64,000 nucleotides of DNA, taken from the NCBI RefSeq assembly GCF_004341205.1, contig NZ_SLUL01000010.1:1-64000 (forward strand), written 5' to 3'. The position numbers and the translations under genes were made by a program. Shown here one piece after another: positions 17,730 to 26,239 of this stretch (the first letter of the stretch is position 1; every line of letters begins with the position of its first letter). Origin of the DNA: Thermolongibacillus altinsuensis. GTDB taxonomy: Bacteria; Bacillota; Bacilli; Bacillales; Anoxybacillaceae. The notes below the pieces were generated by a model, which did not search any database, was not told the DNA's origin, and saw only the letters and a list, made by a program, of their open reading frames with translations.

Positions 17730-18314
17730 TTTAATCGTGGCAATGACTTTAAACACAATTTCATCTTTTTCGAGATCAAACCGTTCTGCTCTCACGTTAT
17801 ATCCTTTCTTTATGTTTACTTCATTTAACAGCACATAAACGCGCTCATTTTTCGGATCAACTTTGACCCAGTCTGGCAACGAAGCATTTTTTTGCATATA
17901 TTTTAAGACATACTGTACAGGCAATTTTAATTGACCGAGTGATATCGTTGGATTCGATAATTCAATATTTCCTTGTTCAGTAACATTCGGTATAAACGTA
18001 ACCGTTAAATCCATCTCTTTCTCAAATACAGGAATTTGGCTTTTAATATACACTTGATCTGCTAACTGAATTTCATACGAAAGGGATCCCGTTTTCATTT
18101 TTTGTTTAACATAGTCATTGATAATGGTATTTAAATGTTGTTTGGTTGTATGGATGATCAATTCCGCTCCTTGAGCTTCTTTCGCGTTTCCTTTCGCTTC
18201 TTCCACGTTCACGGATGGCGTTTTGGCCGGTTGGAAAAGCAAAAAGAGCACAAGCGTCAGAGCGGAAAGATTGATAAAAAGCAAACCAAAGAAAAGTTTT
18301 TTCCACTTCATCAT
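17727..18314 (-). CDS. ypmS: YpmS, DUF2140 membrane-anchored protein
   Basis: A 195-residue protein with one N-terminal membrane helix (about residues 6-28) and an extracytoplasmic domain of the DUF2140/YpmS family (TIINDYVKQK, QIPVFEKEMDLTVTFIPNV). The function is unknown. The start ATG overlaps the ypmR stop by four bases, so translation is coupled. The order ypmQ-ypmR-ypmS is conserved in B. subtilis. I infer a cell-envelope role from topology only. The stop codon lies in the terminator stem. Confidence 0.88.
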   Translation of the reverse strand: MMKWKKLFFGLLFINLSALTLVLFLLFQPAKTPSVNVEEAKGNAKEAQGAELIIHTTKQHLNTIINDYVKQKMKTGSLSYEIQLADQVYIKSQIPVFEKEMDLTVTFIPNVTEQGNIELSNPTISLGQLKLPVQYVLKYMQKNASLPDWVKVDPKNERVYVLLNEVNIKKGYNVRAERFDLEKDEIVFKVIATIK

Positions 18315-19105
18315 TCACGTCTCCCTAACCATTGCTCTTCTTCTTGTTTTAACTGTTCGTGTATGCGAGTCGCAATGAGCTGGTAACCTTTATTATTCGG
18401 ATGAAACTGATCATCGGATAATACATCTTCACGTTCTGCAAGCACATCGGCAATATGCACAAACATCATTCGATCATATTGAGATACCACTTGTTCGCTT
18501 CCATCATTCCATAAATCAATCACTTTTTCAACTTCCGGGACGGATTGAAACACAGATGAAAAAGGATTATACAAGCCGATGAGCACCACAAAGGCATCAC
18601 GATTCATCGTGCGAATGGTTTGCAACAGATCATCTAGTCGAGAAGCAAAAGCTTGCTGTTCTTCCACAAATAATGAGTAAGATAAATCTAAAAAATGAGA
18701 GCGAACAACTTTCATCATATCATTTCCGCCAATGGTAATCAAAATAAGATCTGCTTCGCGAATCGGCTTTTTATTTTTTTGAATGATCTTTTTCAACTGT
18801 GTGCTGCGCAAGCCGCGCTTTCCAAGATTCGTCGCCGTCACTTCGCTAATCCCTTTATGTTGTTCTAAATATTGTTCTAAATAAGCAACATACCCTCCGC
18901 GTTTTTGCTCATCTCCTACTCCTTCCGTCAAAGAATCCCCAAGAGCCACGATGTTGATTTCTTTCGGCAAGAAATCATAAGGAATTTTGAAATGTTCTGA
19001 TAAAAAGGTTTGTTTCAATGCACCATCTTCCACCGAGCTCGTTGGAACAGAAGAACAACTTGAGAAAAGCATCAAACAAACAACGCTGAAAATCCATTTC
19101 TTCAT
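18311..19105 (-). CDS. ypmR: SGNH/GDSL-family lipoprotein hydrolase (YpmR)
   Basis: A 264-residue extracellular lipoprotein esterase-like protein. The lipobox is LFSSC with the lipidated Cys at 17. SGNH blocks are visible: block I ALGDSLTEGVGD with nucleophile S58, block III TIGGNDMM, and block V DDQFHPNNKGY carrying the catalytic Asp and His. The natural substrate is unknown; related enzymes hydrolyse lipid or carbohydrate esters. It is translationally coupled to ypmS (4-base overlap) and lies downstream of ypmQ, from which it is separated by a terminator. Confidence 0.9.
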   Translation of the reverse strand: MKKWIFSVVCLMLFSSCSSVPTSSVEDGALKQTFLSEHFKIPYDFLPKEINIVALGDSLTEGVGDEQKRGGYVAYLEQYLEQHKGISEVTATNLGKRGLRSTQLKKIIQKNKKPIREADLILITIGGNDMMKVVRSHFLDLSYSLFVEEQQAFASRLDDLLQTIRTMNRDAFVVLIGLYNPFSSVFQSVPEVEKVIDLWNDGSEQVVSQYDRMMFVHIADVLAEREDVLSDDQFHPNNKGYQLIATRIHEQLKQEEEQWLGRRE

Positions 19106-19142
19106 TCTTCTTACACCCGCTGTAAATAGTTAATGAAAGAAA

Positions 19143-19172
19143 AGGCAAAAATGACAAAAATCATTTTTGCCT
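19143..19172 (-). terminator. Terminator after ypmQ
   Basis: AGGCAAAAATGA (19143-19154) pairs with TCATTTTTGCCT (19161-19172), followed on the minus strand by TTTTC. It separates ypmQ from ypmR. Confidence 0.75.
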
Positions 19173-19179
19173 CAAAAGT

Positions 19180-19749
19180 TTACTGAAGCGCTTTAATATG
19201 TTTCAAAATTTCTTCATAAGGAACATCGTTTAGTCCGCTATAATATTTGACAATGTTTCCGTTTTGGTCCACAAGATAAAAGTCGGTGCCGTGAATCACT
19301 TGATCTCCTTGTTGCGGTTTTTTCACAATCGCCTTAAAGTTCTTTTGGGCAAATGTTTCAATTTCTTGTTGCGTATAACCTGTGAGCAAATGCCAATTCG
19401 TTAAATCAGCATCAAATTTTTGTGCATATTGCTTTAACGCATCAGGTGTATCATTTTCTGGGTCCACACTAAATGAAACAAAATGAACATCTAACCCTTC
19501 TTCTTTCGCCATATCTTGCAATTTTGCCATATTTGCTGTCATCGGCGGACAAACATCTGCACATCTCGTAAAAATAAAATCAGCGACCCATACTTTTCCT
19601 TTTAAATCCTTTAAGCCAAATGGCTTTCCGTTTTGATCTGTAAAGGTAAAGTCAGCAATCGGCCAATTTTTCGCATCCGGAATCCCTCTTCCGCAGGCAG
19701 CAAGGATGATGACAAGCGCTGCAAATAAGAGCCATTTACGTTTTTTCAT
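19180..19749 (-). CDS. ypmQ: SCO1/SenC-family copper lipoprotein (YpmQ)
   Basis: A 189-residue lipoprotein of the Sco family, needed for assembly of the CuA site of cytochrome c oxidase. The lipobox is ILAAC (Cys 19). The thioredoxin-like fold carries the copper ligands C63 and C67 in FTRCADVCPPM and H153 in VIHGTDFYLVD. It acts on the outer face of the membrane. A terminator follows directly; degV lies 19 bases upstream on the same strand, so the two may share a promoter. The position among the ypm genes agrees with Bacillus. Confidence 0.93.
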   Translation of the reverse strand: MKKRKWLLFAALVIILAACGRGIPDAKNWPIADFTFTDQNGKPFGLKDLKGKVWVADFIFTRCADVCPPMTANMAKLQDMAKEEGLDVHFVSFSVDPENDTPDALKQYAQKFDADLTNWHLLTGYTQQEIETFAQKNFKAIVKKPQQGDQVIHGTDFYLVDQNGNIVKYYSGLNDVPYEEILKHIKALQ

Positions 19750-19768
19750 TTACACCACCGCCTTTTTT

Positions 19769-20614
19769 TTACTCTACATAATACATAAATCCAAGAGCTC
19801 CTGGGCCTGTGTGTGTGGAGATAATCGGTGTCGTATACATAATCTCTGTTTCAGAAAATCCAGTTGCCTCGAAAATTGCTTGTTTTAAGCGTTCAGCTAA
19901 ATTAAGCGCATCGGCATGGGCGATGCCGACTCTTTTAATCTTCTTCCCTTTTGTATCTTGAATAAATTGATTGGTTAAATATTTTACCATTTGCGAGTGA
20001 CTTCGAACTTTCGCAACAGGCGTATACACGCCATCTGCTAAAGAAGCAATGGGCTTAATATTAAGAAGCGAGCCGATCAACGCTTTTCCACGTCCAATTC
20101 GGCCACCTTTGACAAGGTTTTCAAGCGTGTCAACCGTGACGAATAAATTTGTATTTGCACGGATTTGATCGAGATGTTGGATTATCTCTTGTACTGTTTT
20201 CCCTTGTTGAGCCATTTTGGCCGCTTCAACTACTTGAAATCCTAGCGCAATGGAAATAAAACGCGAATCGACCACAGTGACATTTGCATTGGTCATCGCT
20301 GCTGCGCTCTCAGCCGAACGAACCGTTCCGCTCATTCCTCCAGTCATATGAATCGAAACGATCTCACAGCCTTCGGAACCTAGACGGTCATAAACTTCTA
20401 AAAACTGACCTGTCGATGGTTGGGAACTTTTCGGCAATTCTTCTGCTTCCCGCATTTTTTTCATAAACTGCTCGGGAGTAATATCGACTCCATCCAAATA
20501 GGTTTCGCCATCAATCGTAAACGAAAGCGGTATCACATGAATTTGGAGTTGGTCAATGACTTCTTTTGGCAAATCAACGGTTGAATCTGTCACAATTTTT
20601 ACTTTTTGCATCAT
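19769..20614 (-). CDS. degV: DegV-family fatty-acid-binding protein
   Basis: A DegV-family protein of about 281 residues. These proteins bind fatty acids and present them to the FakA kinase. Typical blocks are KIVTDSTVDLPKEV at the N-terminus, SSQPSTGQF, SIHMTGGMSGTVRSA (ligand and phosphate loop) and VDTLENLVKGGRIG. Two adjacent ATG codons (20614 and 20611) follow AGGAAGTG; either may be used, and the longer frame from 20635 lacks a ribosome site. FakA is not seen in this window, so the substrate partner is inferred from the family only. Confidence 0.9.
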   Translation of the reverse strand: MMQKVKIVTDSTVDLPKEVIDQLQIHVIPLSFTIDGETYLDGVDITPEQFMKKMREAEELPKSSQPSTGQFLEVYDRLGSEGCEIVSIHMTGGMSGTVRSAESAAAMTNANVTVVDSRFISIALGFQVVEAAKMAQQGKTVQEIIQHLDQIRANTNLFVTVDTLENLVKGGRIGRGKALIGSLLNIKPIASLADGVYTPVAKVRSHSQMVKYLTNQFIQDTKGKKIKRVGIAHADALNLAERLKQAIFEATGFSETEIMYTTPIISTHTGPGALGFMYYVE

Positions 20615-20711
20615 TTCACTTCCTAAACCAAACATTAATTTTTTTACATACGCTGAAATTATATAATAAAATCACAAAAAATGTTGCCTTTTACAAAAAA
20701 TTTTTTTGCAC

Positions 20712-20748
20712 AAAAAAGAGTCGTTTTGCTGTTTTCGCAAAACAACTC
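20712..20748 (-). terminator. Terminator after ypmP
   Basis: GAGTCGTTTTGC (20718-20729) pairs with GCAAAACAACTC (20737-20748), one pair being G-U in the RNA. On the minus strand it is followed by TTTTTTG, just after the ypmP stop. Confidence 0.82.
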
Positions 20749-20759
20749 TCGGTCCTTGA

Positions 20760-21011
20760 TCATGCGTTGTTCTTTAAAACCTCTGTTTTGAAAATTTGCT
20801 CATAAACAGGCCACTTCAGTACCTTCTTTAAATACTCTTTAAACGAATATACTCGTTTAGGATTTGGATTCGCATAAACATTTGCAATAAACGTTTGCAA
20901 TCGCACTTTTAACATGAATTGATAAGTGCTATCGTCCTCCAATACCGGAATTTCGATAATTTTGACCTTTTGCCCATGAACGTTTTTAAACTCTAGGCTT
21001 TTAAATAGCAA
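20760..21011 (-). CDS. ypmP: YpmP, DUF2535 protein
   Basis: A small 83-residue soluble protein of the Bacillaceae-specific DUF2535 family (MLFKSLEFKNVHGQKVKIIEIPVLEDD..., FKEYLKKVLKWPVYEQIFK). The function is unknown. It lies downstream of ilvA as in B. subtilis, which supports the symbol. The start has a moderate ribosome site. It is followed by its own terminator, with about 120 bases separating it from ilvA. Confidence 0.85.
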   Translation of the reverse strand: MLFKSLEFKNVHGQKVKIIEIPVLEDDSTYQFMLKVRLQTFIANVYANPNPKRVYSFKEYLKKVLKWPVYEQIFKTEVLKNNA

Positions 21012-21129
21012 GGTATCAATCCTCTTTTTTCACCGATTTACTTATAATTATACACCAAATTCGTGTTGAAGTATGTCATATTCCGTTAAAAATTCATAAA
21101 ATTTTCGATGAAAAAAGAGAAGAATTTTG

Positions 21130-22398
21130 TCAAATTAGCAAATGGAACAGATTGCTGTCTTTATTCACTTCCATAAACGGAAAACCTTTTTTCTTCATAC
21201 GTTCGATTAATGGTTCATAATCTTCACGACGCTTTAACTCAATTCCAACCAACGCCGGGCCGCTCTCTTTATTATTTTTTTTCGTATATTCAAAGCGGGT
21301 AATATCATCGGTTGGCCCTAACACTTCATCGAGAAATTCGCGCAAAGCTCCGGCGCGCTGCGGAAAATTAACGATAAAATAATGTTGCAATCCTTCATAA
21401 ATCATCGATCGTTCTTTAATTTCTTGCATGCGCCCAATGTCATTATTCCCGCCGCTAATGACGCAAACAACCGTTTTTCCGCGTATGTGATCTTTATACA
21501 AATCTAAAGCAGCAATTGGCAAGGCCCCTGCTGGCTCAACCACAATCGCATTTTCATTGTATAGCTGCAAAATGGTCGTACATGCTTTTCCTTCAGGAAC
21601 GAGCACGATATCGTCTAATATTTCCTTCGCTAAAGCAAATGTTTTTTCGCCTACTCGTTTCACCGCTGCGCCATCCACGAATGGATCGATTTCATTTAAC
21701 GTCACGACCGAACCAACTTGGATTGCCTCTCTCATCGACGGAGCTCCTTCTGGTTCAACACCAATGATTTTCGTAGTCGGGGAAATGCTTTTCATATATG
21801 TACCTAGTCCTGAAATGAGTCCCCCTCCACCGATGCTTACAAAAACATAATCGATCATTTCTTCACAATCATTTAAGATTTCTACACCGACTGTACCTTG
21901 ACCCGCAATGACGTATTCATCGTCAAATGGATGAATGAACGTGCGCTGTTCGCGTTCACAGCATTTCATCGCTTCTTCATAGGAATCATCAAATGTGTCA
22001 CCGACTAAAATAATTTCGACCATGTCTCTTCCGAAAAATTGAACTTGCGACACTTTTTGACGAGGTGTCGTCGATGGCATATAAATTTTTCCGTGTACTC
22101 CTAACGAACGGCAAGAGTAAGCCACCCCTTGCGCGTGATTGCCGGCGCTTGCGCAAACGATCCCTTTTTGTCTTTCCTCTTCACTTAAACTTTTCATGCG
22201 ATTGTAAGCACCGCGAATTTTAAACGATCGAACAACCTGCAAGTCTTCCCTTTTCAAATAGACTCGACAGCCATACCGTTCCGATAACAGTTCATTTTTT
22301 TGCAAAGGGGTGTGATGCACAACGTCTTTCAATGTTTGATGAGCAATTAAAATATCTTCTACATAAACGCCGTTTTTTCGCTTCACTTGTTGTCCCAT
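21130..22398 (-). CDS. ilvA: Threonine dehydratase (biosynthetic)
   Basis: IlvA deaminates threonine to 2-oxobutanoate, the first step of isoleucine synthesis. The protein is 422 residues, equal to B. subtilis IlvA. The PLP lysine is K60 in VVRSFKIRGAYN, and the phosphate-binding loop is SIGGGGLISG. The C-terminal ~85 residues (from HYFIVNFPQRAGALREF) form the ACT-like regulatory domain that binds isoleucine, here a single copy as in Bacillus. Its partner ilvD lies 16 kb away in this window, beyond the hydrogenase island. No T-box leader is visible upstream. Confidence 0.96.
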   Translation of the reverse strand: MGQQVKRKNGVYVEDILIAHQTLKDVVHHTPLQKNELLSERYGCRVYLKREDLQVVRSFKIRGAYNRMKSLSEEERQKGIVCASAGNHAQGVAYSCRSLGVHGKIYMPSTTPRQKVSQVQFFGRDMVEIILVGDTFDDSYEEAMKCCEREQRTFIHPFDDEYVIAGQGTVGVEILNDCEEMIDYVFVSIGGGGLISGLGTYMKSISPTTKIIGVEPEGAPSMREAIQVGSVVTLNEIDPFVDGAAVKRVGEKTFALAKEILDDIVLVPEGKACTTILQLYNENAIVVEPAGALPIAALDLYKDHIRGKTVVCVISGGNNDIGRMQEIKERSMIYEGLQHYFIVNFPQRAGALREFLDEVLGPTDDITRFEYTKKNNKESGPALVGIELKRREDYEPLIERMKKKGFPFMEVNKDSNLFHLLI

Positions 22399-22512
22399 CT
22401 TTCATTTTCCTTTCCAAACAATATGATCCATGTTTCAAAATGATTTTATTCTAAACTATACCACATTTTCCAAGAAAGAAAAGTAAATTTTCTAAAAATT
22501 AATAAAAAATTC

Positions 22513-22547
22513 AAACCCGCTGATGAAGCTATTTCAGCGGGTTTTTC
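22513..22547 (-). terminator. Terminator of thyA-dfrA
   Basis: AAACCCGCTGA (22513-22523) pairs with TCAGCGGGTTT (22534-22544). The dfrA stop codon lies inside the upstream arm, and the minus-strand hairpin is followed by GAATTTTTTATT. Confidence 0.82.
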
Positions 22548-23025
22548 GTTCATAAACATGAAATTCATAGCGATAAGGATTTTTTTCATCTTGAATCCCT
22601 TTTTTTCTCGAAATCAATCTCCATTCATCTTCGTTAAAAGGAGGAAAAAACGTATCGCCTTCAAATGCGGCATCGATGTATGTGATATACAAGCGATCCG
22701 CAAACGGCAAGGTTTCTTGAAACAGTTGAGCACCGCCAATAATAAAGATCTCTTCCTTTTCTTCCTCTTCTATTTTTTTGATGTCATCAACGGAATGGAT
22801 GACGGTACATTGTTCACACTGGAAATCTTTCTTTCTCGTTAATACAATATTTTTTCTCCCAGGCAGAGCGCGTCCGATCGATTCAAACGTTTTTCTTCCC
22901 ATGACAATCGCATGGCCCATCGTCACTTGTTTAAAATAAGCTAAATCAGCCGGAAGATGCCAAGGAAGCGCATTGTTTTTTCCGATTAAACGCTGGCGGT
23001 CCATCGCTACAATGATCGAAATCAT
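22534..23025 (-). CDS. dfrA: Dihydrofolate reductase
   Basis: A 163-residue chromosomal dihydrofolate reductase, which regenerates tetrahydrofolate with NADPH. Seen are the N-terminal MISIIVAMDRQRLIGKNNALPWHLPADLAYFK (substrate site and Met20-type loop), GRKTFESIGRALPGR (NADPH phosphate binding), IFIIGGAQLF and a typical FPPFNEDEW near the C-terminus. The catalytic acidic residue is the Asp in LPADL (D27). It lies 14 bases behind thyA, so the two form the usual operon coupling thymidylate synthesis to folate recycling. Nothing indicates an acquired resistance form. Confidence 0.97.
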   Translation of the reverse strand: MISIIVAMDRQRLIGKNNALPWHLPADLAYFKQVTMGHAIVMGRKTFESIGRALPGRKNIVLTRKKDFQCEQCTVIHSVDDIKKIEEEEKEEIFIIGGAQLFQETLPFADRLYITYIDAAFEGDTFFPPFNEDEWRLISRKKGIQDEKNPYRYEFHVYERKTR

Positions 23026-23039
23026 ACGATCGGCTCCTT

Positions 23040-23834
23040 TTATACCGATACTTCCGCTTTAATGTGTGGATGCGGATCATAATCAACAATTTCAAAATCT
23101 TCAAAACGATAATCAAAAATAGAAGCTGGCTTCCGTTTAATGACAAGCTTCGGAAGCGGCCGTGGTTGACGTGTCAGCTGTAACTTCGCTTGTTCGATAT
23201 GATTTAAATATAAATGAACATCGCCGCCTGTAAAAATCAACTCTTTCGGCTCTAAATCGCATTGCTGGGCGACCATATGCGTTAACAACGCGTAGCTTGC
23301 AATGTTAAACGGCAAGCCGAGAAACGTATCAACCGAACGTTGCTGCCACATGCACGATAACGTTCCGTTTTCCACATAAAACTGAAACGCATAATGGCAT
23401 GGCGGAAGCTTCATTTTATCAAGCTCAGCTACATTCCATGCACTCACAAGCAATCGGCGCGAATTGGGATTCGTTTTAATTTGTTCAATCACTTGGCTAA
23501 TTTGATCAATGGTTCGTCCGTCAGCCCCTTTCCACGCACGCCACTGAGCGCCGTAAATAGGCCCTAAATTTCCCTCTTCATCGGCCCACTCATCCCAAAT
23601 CGAAACACCATTTTCCTTTAAATAGCGGATGTTTGTATCGCCGCTTAAAAACCATAGGAGCTCATGAATAATCGAGCGAATATGTAGTTTTTTTGTTGTT
23701 AGAAGAGGGAATCCTTCTTGCAAATTAAAACGCAATTGTCTTCCAAATACCGAAAGCGTTCCTGTCCCTGTTCGATCTTCTTTGCGTACACCATTCTCTA
23801 AAATATCTTGAAGCAAATCTAAATACTGCTTCAT
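23040..23834 (-). CDS. thyA: Thymidylate synthase (ThyA class)
   Basis: A 264-residue thymidylate synthase of the E. coli length class, converting dUMP to dTMP with methylene-tetrahydrofolate. The catalytic cysteine is C146 in [13 protein letters not shown]. Other family blocks are [42 protein letters not shown] and [13 protein letters not shown]. It corresponds to ThyB of B. subtilis, which is also followed by dfrA. The operon continues into dfrA. Upstream, the next feature is the terminator of the hydrogenase operon, so thyA has its own promoter in the 70-base gap (an ATTATATATA stretch near 23872). Confidence 0.97.
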   Translation of the reverse strand: MKQYLDLLQDILENGVRKEDRTGTGTLSVFGRQLRFNLQEGFPLLTTKKLHIRSIIHELLWFLSGDTNIRYLKENGVSIWDEWADEEGNLGPIYGAQWRAWKGADGRTIDQISQVIEQIKTNPNSRRLLVSAWNVAELDKMKLPPCHYAFQFYVENGTLSCMWQQRSVDTFLGLPFNIASYALLTHMVAQQCDLEPKELIFTGGDVHLYLNHIEQAKLQLTRQPRPLPKLVIKRKPASIFDYRFEDFEIVDYDPHPHIKAEVSV

Positions 23835-23899
23835 CTTAGCCTCATCCTTTCCAACGTATTCCTTTCAAACATTATATATAAAAATAGGTGTAAACACTA

Positions 23900-23926
23900 G
23901 AAAAAATCACGGGAGCAATCCCGTGA
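23900..23926 (-). terminator. Terminator of the hydrogenase-hyp operon
   Basis: TCACGGGA (23907-23914) pairs with TCCCGTGA (23919-23926) across a GCAA loop. On the minus strand it is followed by TTTTTTC and starts right at the hypE stop. Confidence 0.88.
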
Positions 23927-24919
23927 CTAACAAATGCGCGGCAATAAAAGGCCTGATAATCGATATAATCTTCGCGTCGTTCCGAGCGGTGTTCTCAATA
24001 ATAGTTGACCTTTTTCCGTCGAACGTACAGTGCCAATAACAGCCGCTTCTTTTCCTTCTGGAAACGAACGAATGGCATCGAGCACATTTTGTTCGTCTTC
24101 TTTTGCAACAATCAAAACTACTTTTCCTTCATTCGCTAAATAGAGCGGATCAAATCCAAGCAACTCACATGCTCCCTGCACTTCTCTTTTTAGAGGAATC
24201 GCTTCTTCCTCTAATTCAATCGTCACTTGAAAATCTTCACAAATTTCCACAAGCGAAGTCGCTAATCCCCCGCGAGTCGGGTCGCGCATGATTCGAATGT
24301 TTTTTGATGCCTTCATTGCAGCTGAAATCATCGGATATAAAGTCGCACAATCGCTTTCTAAATGAGTCATTAATCCTAATTCACCGCGAGCGGCCAAAAC
24401 CGCAATGCCATGATCGCCGACCGAACCGCTAATAATGACAGAATCTCCTTCTTGAATCGAAGCGGTTAACGGCTGCGGAACAATCCCAAGCCCTGTTGTA
24501 TTAATATAAATGCCGTCGGCGGATCCGCGTTCGACCACTTTCGTATCGCCTGCAATGATTTGCACATTCGCTTTTTTCGCTTCTTCAGCCATGGAATGAA
24601 CAATTTGTTTTAAATCTTTTATCGGAAATCCTTCTTCAATGATAAAACTGCACGTCATCATTTTTGGAATGGCTCCCGATACAGCTAAATCGTTTACCGT
24701 TCCTGCTACGGAAAGTTTTCCGATATTCCCGCCTGGGAAAAAGATTGGCTTCACGACAAAACTATCCGTCGTCATTGCAAGTTGACCATTTTCGATATGA
24801 AAAAGGGCTGAATCAAACTTTGCATAAGCGTCGTTATGAAAATAGGAAACAAATACTTGTTGAATGAGTTGATGCGCCAGTTCCCCGCCATCGCCATGTG
24901 CGAGCGTGATACGGTCCAT
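23927..24919 (-). CDS. hypE: Hydrogenase maturation factor HypE
   Basis: HypE (330 residues) dehydrates the thiocarboxamide on its C-terminal cysteine to thiocyanate, the source of the cyanide ligands of the NiFe site. The protein ends LLPRIC, with the essential terminal Cys. Also visible are LAHGDGGELAHQL at the start, TDSFVV, a glycine-rich ATP site (GNIGKLSVAGTVNDLAVSGA) and DPTRGGLATSLVEI, all typical of this PurM-like family. I start at the ATG at 24919, three bases after the hypD stop; the longer frame overlaps hypD. It is the last gene of the operon. Confidence 0.96.
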   Translation of the reverse strand: MDRITLAHGDGGELAHQLIQQVFVSYFHNDAYAKFDSALFHIENGQLAMTTDSFVVKPIFFPGGNIGKLSVAGTVNDLAVSGAIPKMMTCSFIIEEGFPIKDLKQIVHSMAEEAKKANVQIIAGDTKVVERGSADGIYINTTGLGIVPQPLTASIQEGDSVIISGSVGDHGIAVLAARGELGLMTHLESDCATLYPMISAAMKASKNIRIMRDPTRGGLATSLVEICEDFQVTIELEEEAIPLKREVQGACELLGFDPLYLANEGKVVLIVAKEDEQNVLDAIRSFPEGKEAAVIGTVRSTEKGQLLLRTPLGTTRRLYRLSGLLLPRIC

Positions 24920-24921
24920 CT

Positions 24922-26031
24922 TTATTCCTCCCTCATATACTGATAGTAAGCCGCACAGCTTCCTTCGGATGAAACCATGCATGGTCCGATCGGGTTAAGC
25001 GGTGTACATGCCTTCGCAAACAAGACGCATTCAGGTGGGTCGATGAGTCCGCGAATGACTTCCCCGCAGCGACACTTTGTTTTTCGCGGGCTTCGCATCG
25101 GGACGGAAAACTTTTCTTTGGCATTAAAATGACGATATTCCTCACGAATATCCATCCCGCTTTGAGCGATGGTTCCGATTCCACGCCATGGCTCATCACA
25201 TAATGCAAAATAGCGATTCATCCAATATTTCGCATGTTCATTTCCGTCTTCAGCGACAACACTTTGATAATCATTGATGACAAGCGCATTTTGTTCCAAC
25301 GCCAGCATCAGTAATCGACGCAAACTGCTAAGCAACTCAACTGCTTCAAAACCGCTAATAACCCCAGGTAAATGATACTCAGCAGCCAAAAATTCGAAAT
25401 GTTTTCGCCCCATGACCATCGAAACATGACCAGGAAGAAGAAACCCATCTAACGCTACTTCTTTGTTATTGAGAAGATGCCGTAAAATCGGTTCCACTAA
25501 TTTGGTCGACATCCAGATCGAGAAGTTATGAATTTGTTTTTCTTCGGCTTCTTTTAACGCAGCCGCTAAAATCGGAATGGTCGTTTCAAAACCAATTCCT
25601 AGAAAAATGACTTCTTTTTGTTGATTTTGCTCAGCAATGCGAACGGCATCGTTCGGCGAATAAACAACGCGAACATCGTTTCCATTCGCTTTTGCTTGCA
25701 TCAATGTTCCATAAGAACCTGGAACGCGCATCATATCTCCAAACGTGCAAATAATTCGATTCTCTTCATCGGTGAGAGAAATCATCGCATCAATGGTCGC
25801 TTGGTCCGTCACACAAACCGGACACCCCGGTCCTGAAATGAGACGAATATGATTTTGTAATGCTTTTTTCACTCCGGTTCTTGCAAGAGCCATCGTATGT
25901 GAACCGCATACTTCCATAAATGCAGGAATGCGTTGAAATTTTTTTTGAAATTGTTTTGCCAATTTTATTACTTCATCTAATAAGGCTCGACTAATTTTCG
26001 AACTCGTATATTGATCCATCAGTTCTTGCAT
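24922..26031 (-). CDS. hypD: Hydrogenase maturation factor HypD
   Basis: HypD (369 residues) is the iron-sulfur scaffold on which, together with HypC, the Fe(CN)2CO unit is built. The conserved motifs are C42-GSH45, GPGCPVCVTD (C70, C73), PGHVSMVMG and, near the C-terminus, a Cys-rich cluster-binding region (KCRCGEVIRGLIDPPEC...FAKACTP). All cysteines expected for the [4Fe-4S] cluster and the active thiols appear present. It overlaps the end of hypC by 41 bases and abuts hypE, indicating tight translational coupling. Confidence 0.97.
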   Translation of the reverse strand: MQELMDQYTSSKISRALLDEVIKLAKQFQKKFQRIPAFMEVCGSHTMALARTGVKKALQNHIRLISGPGCPVCVTDQATIDAMISLTDEENRIICTFGDMMRVPGSYGTLMQAKANGNDVRVVYSPNDAVRIAEQNQQKEVIFLGIGFETTIPILAAALKEAEEKQIHNFSIWMSTKLVEPILRHLLNNKEVALDGFLLPGHVSMVMGRKHFEFLAAEYHLPGVISGFEAVELLSSLRRLLMLALEQNALVINDYQSVVAEDGNEHAKYWMNRYFALCDEPWRGIGTIAQSGMDIREEYRHFNAKEKFSVPMRSPRKTKCRCGEVIRGLIDPPECVLFAKACTPLNPIGPCMVSSEGSCAAYYQYMREE

Positions 26032-26239
26032 CGACTAGCTTCCTCCATTCTTCCAAGCTCGCTTTTGCATACTCTTCATCAATAATGGACATTGCTTGTC
26101 CAGCATGAACAATGACATAGTCGCCGATTTTTACTTCTGGAACAAAAATAATCCCTATGTTCATTTGTGAACCCATGACATCAACTAATGCAGAGAAACC
26201 ATTAATTTCGATCACTTTTGCTGGAACTCCAACACACAT
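25991..26239 (-). CDS. hypC: Hydrogenase maturation chaperone HypC
   Basis: An 82-residue HypC/HybG-family chaperone. The essential Cys2 is present in MCVGVPAKVIEI, which after Met removal contacts both HypD and the large-subunit precursor. The beta-barrel core (ALVDVMGSQMNIGIIFVPEVKIGDYVIVHAGQAM) is typical. It overlaps hypF upstream (28 bases) and hypD downstream. Only one hypC-type gene is present, matching the single hydrogenase in this window. Confidence 0.96.
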   Translation of the reverse strand: MCVGVPAKVIEINGFSALVDVMGSQMNIGIIFVPEVKIGDYVIVHAGQAMSIIDEEYAKASLEEWRKLVDARTDGSIYEFEN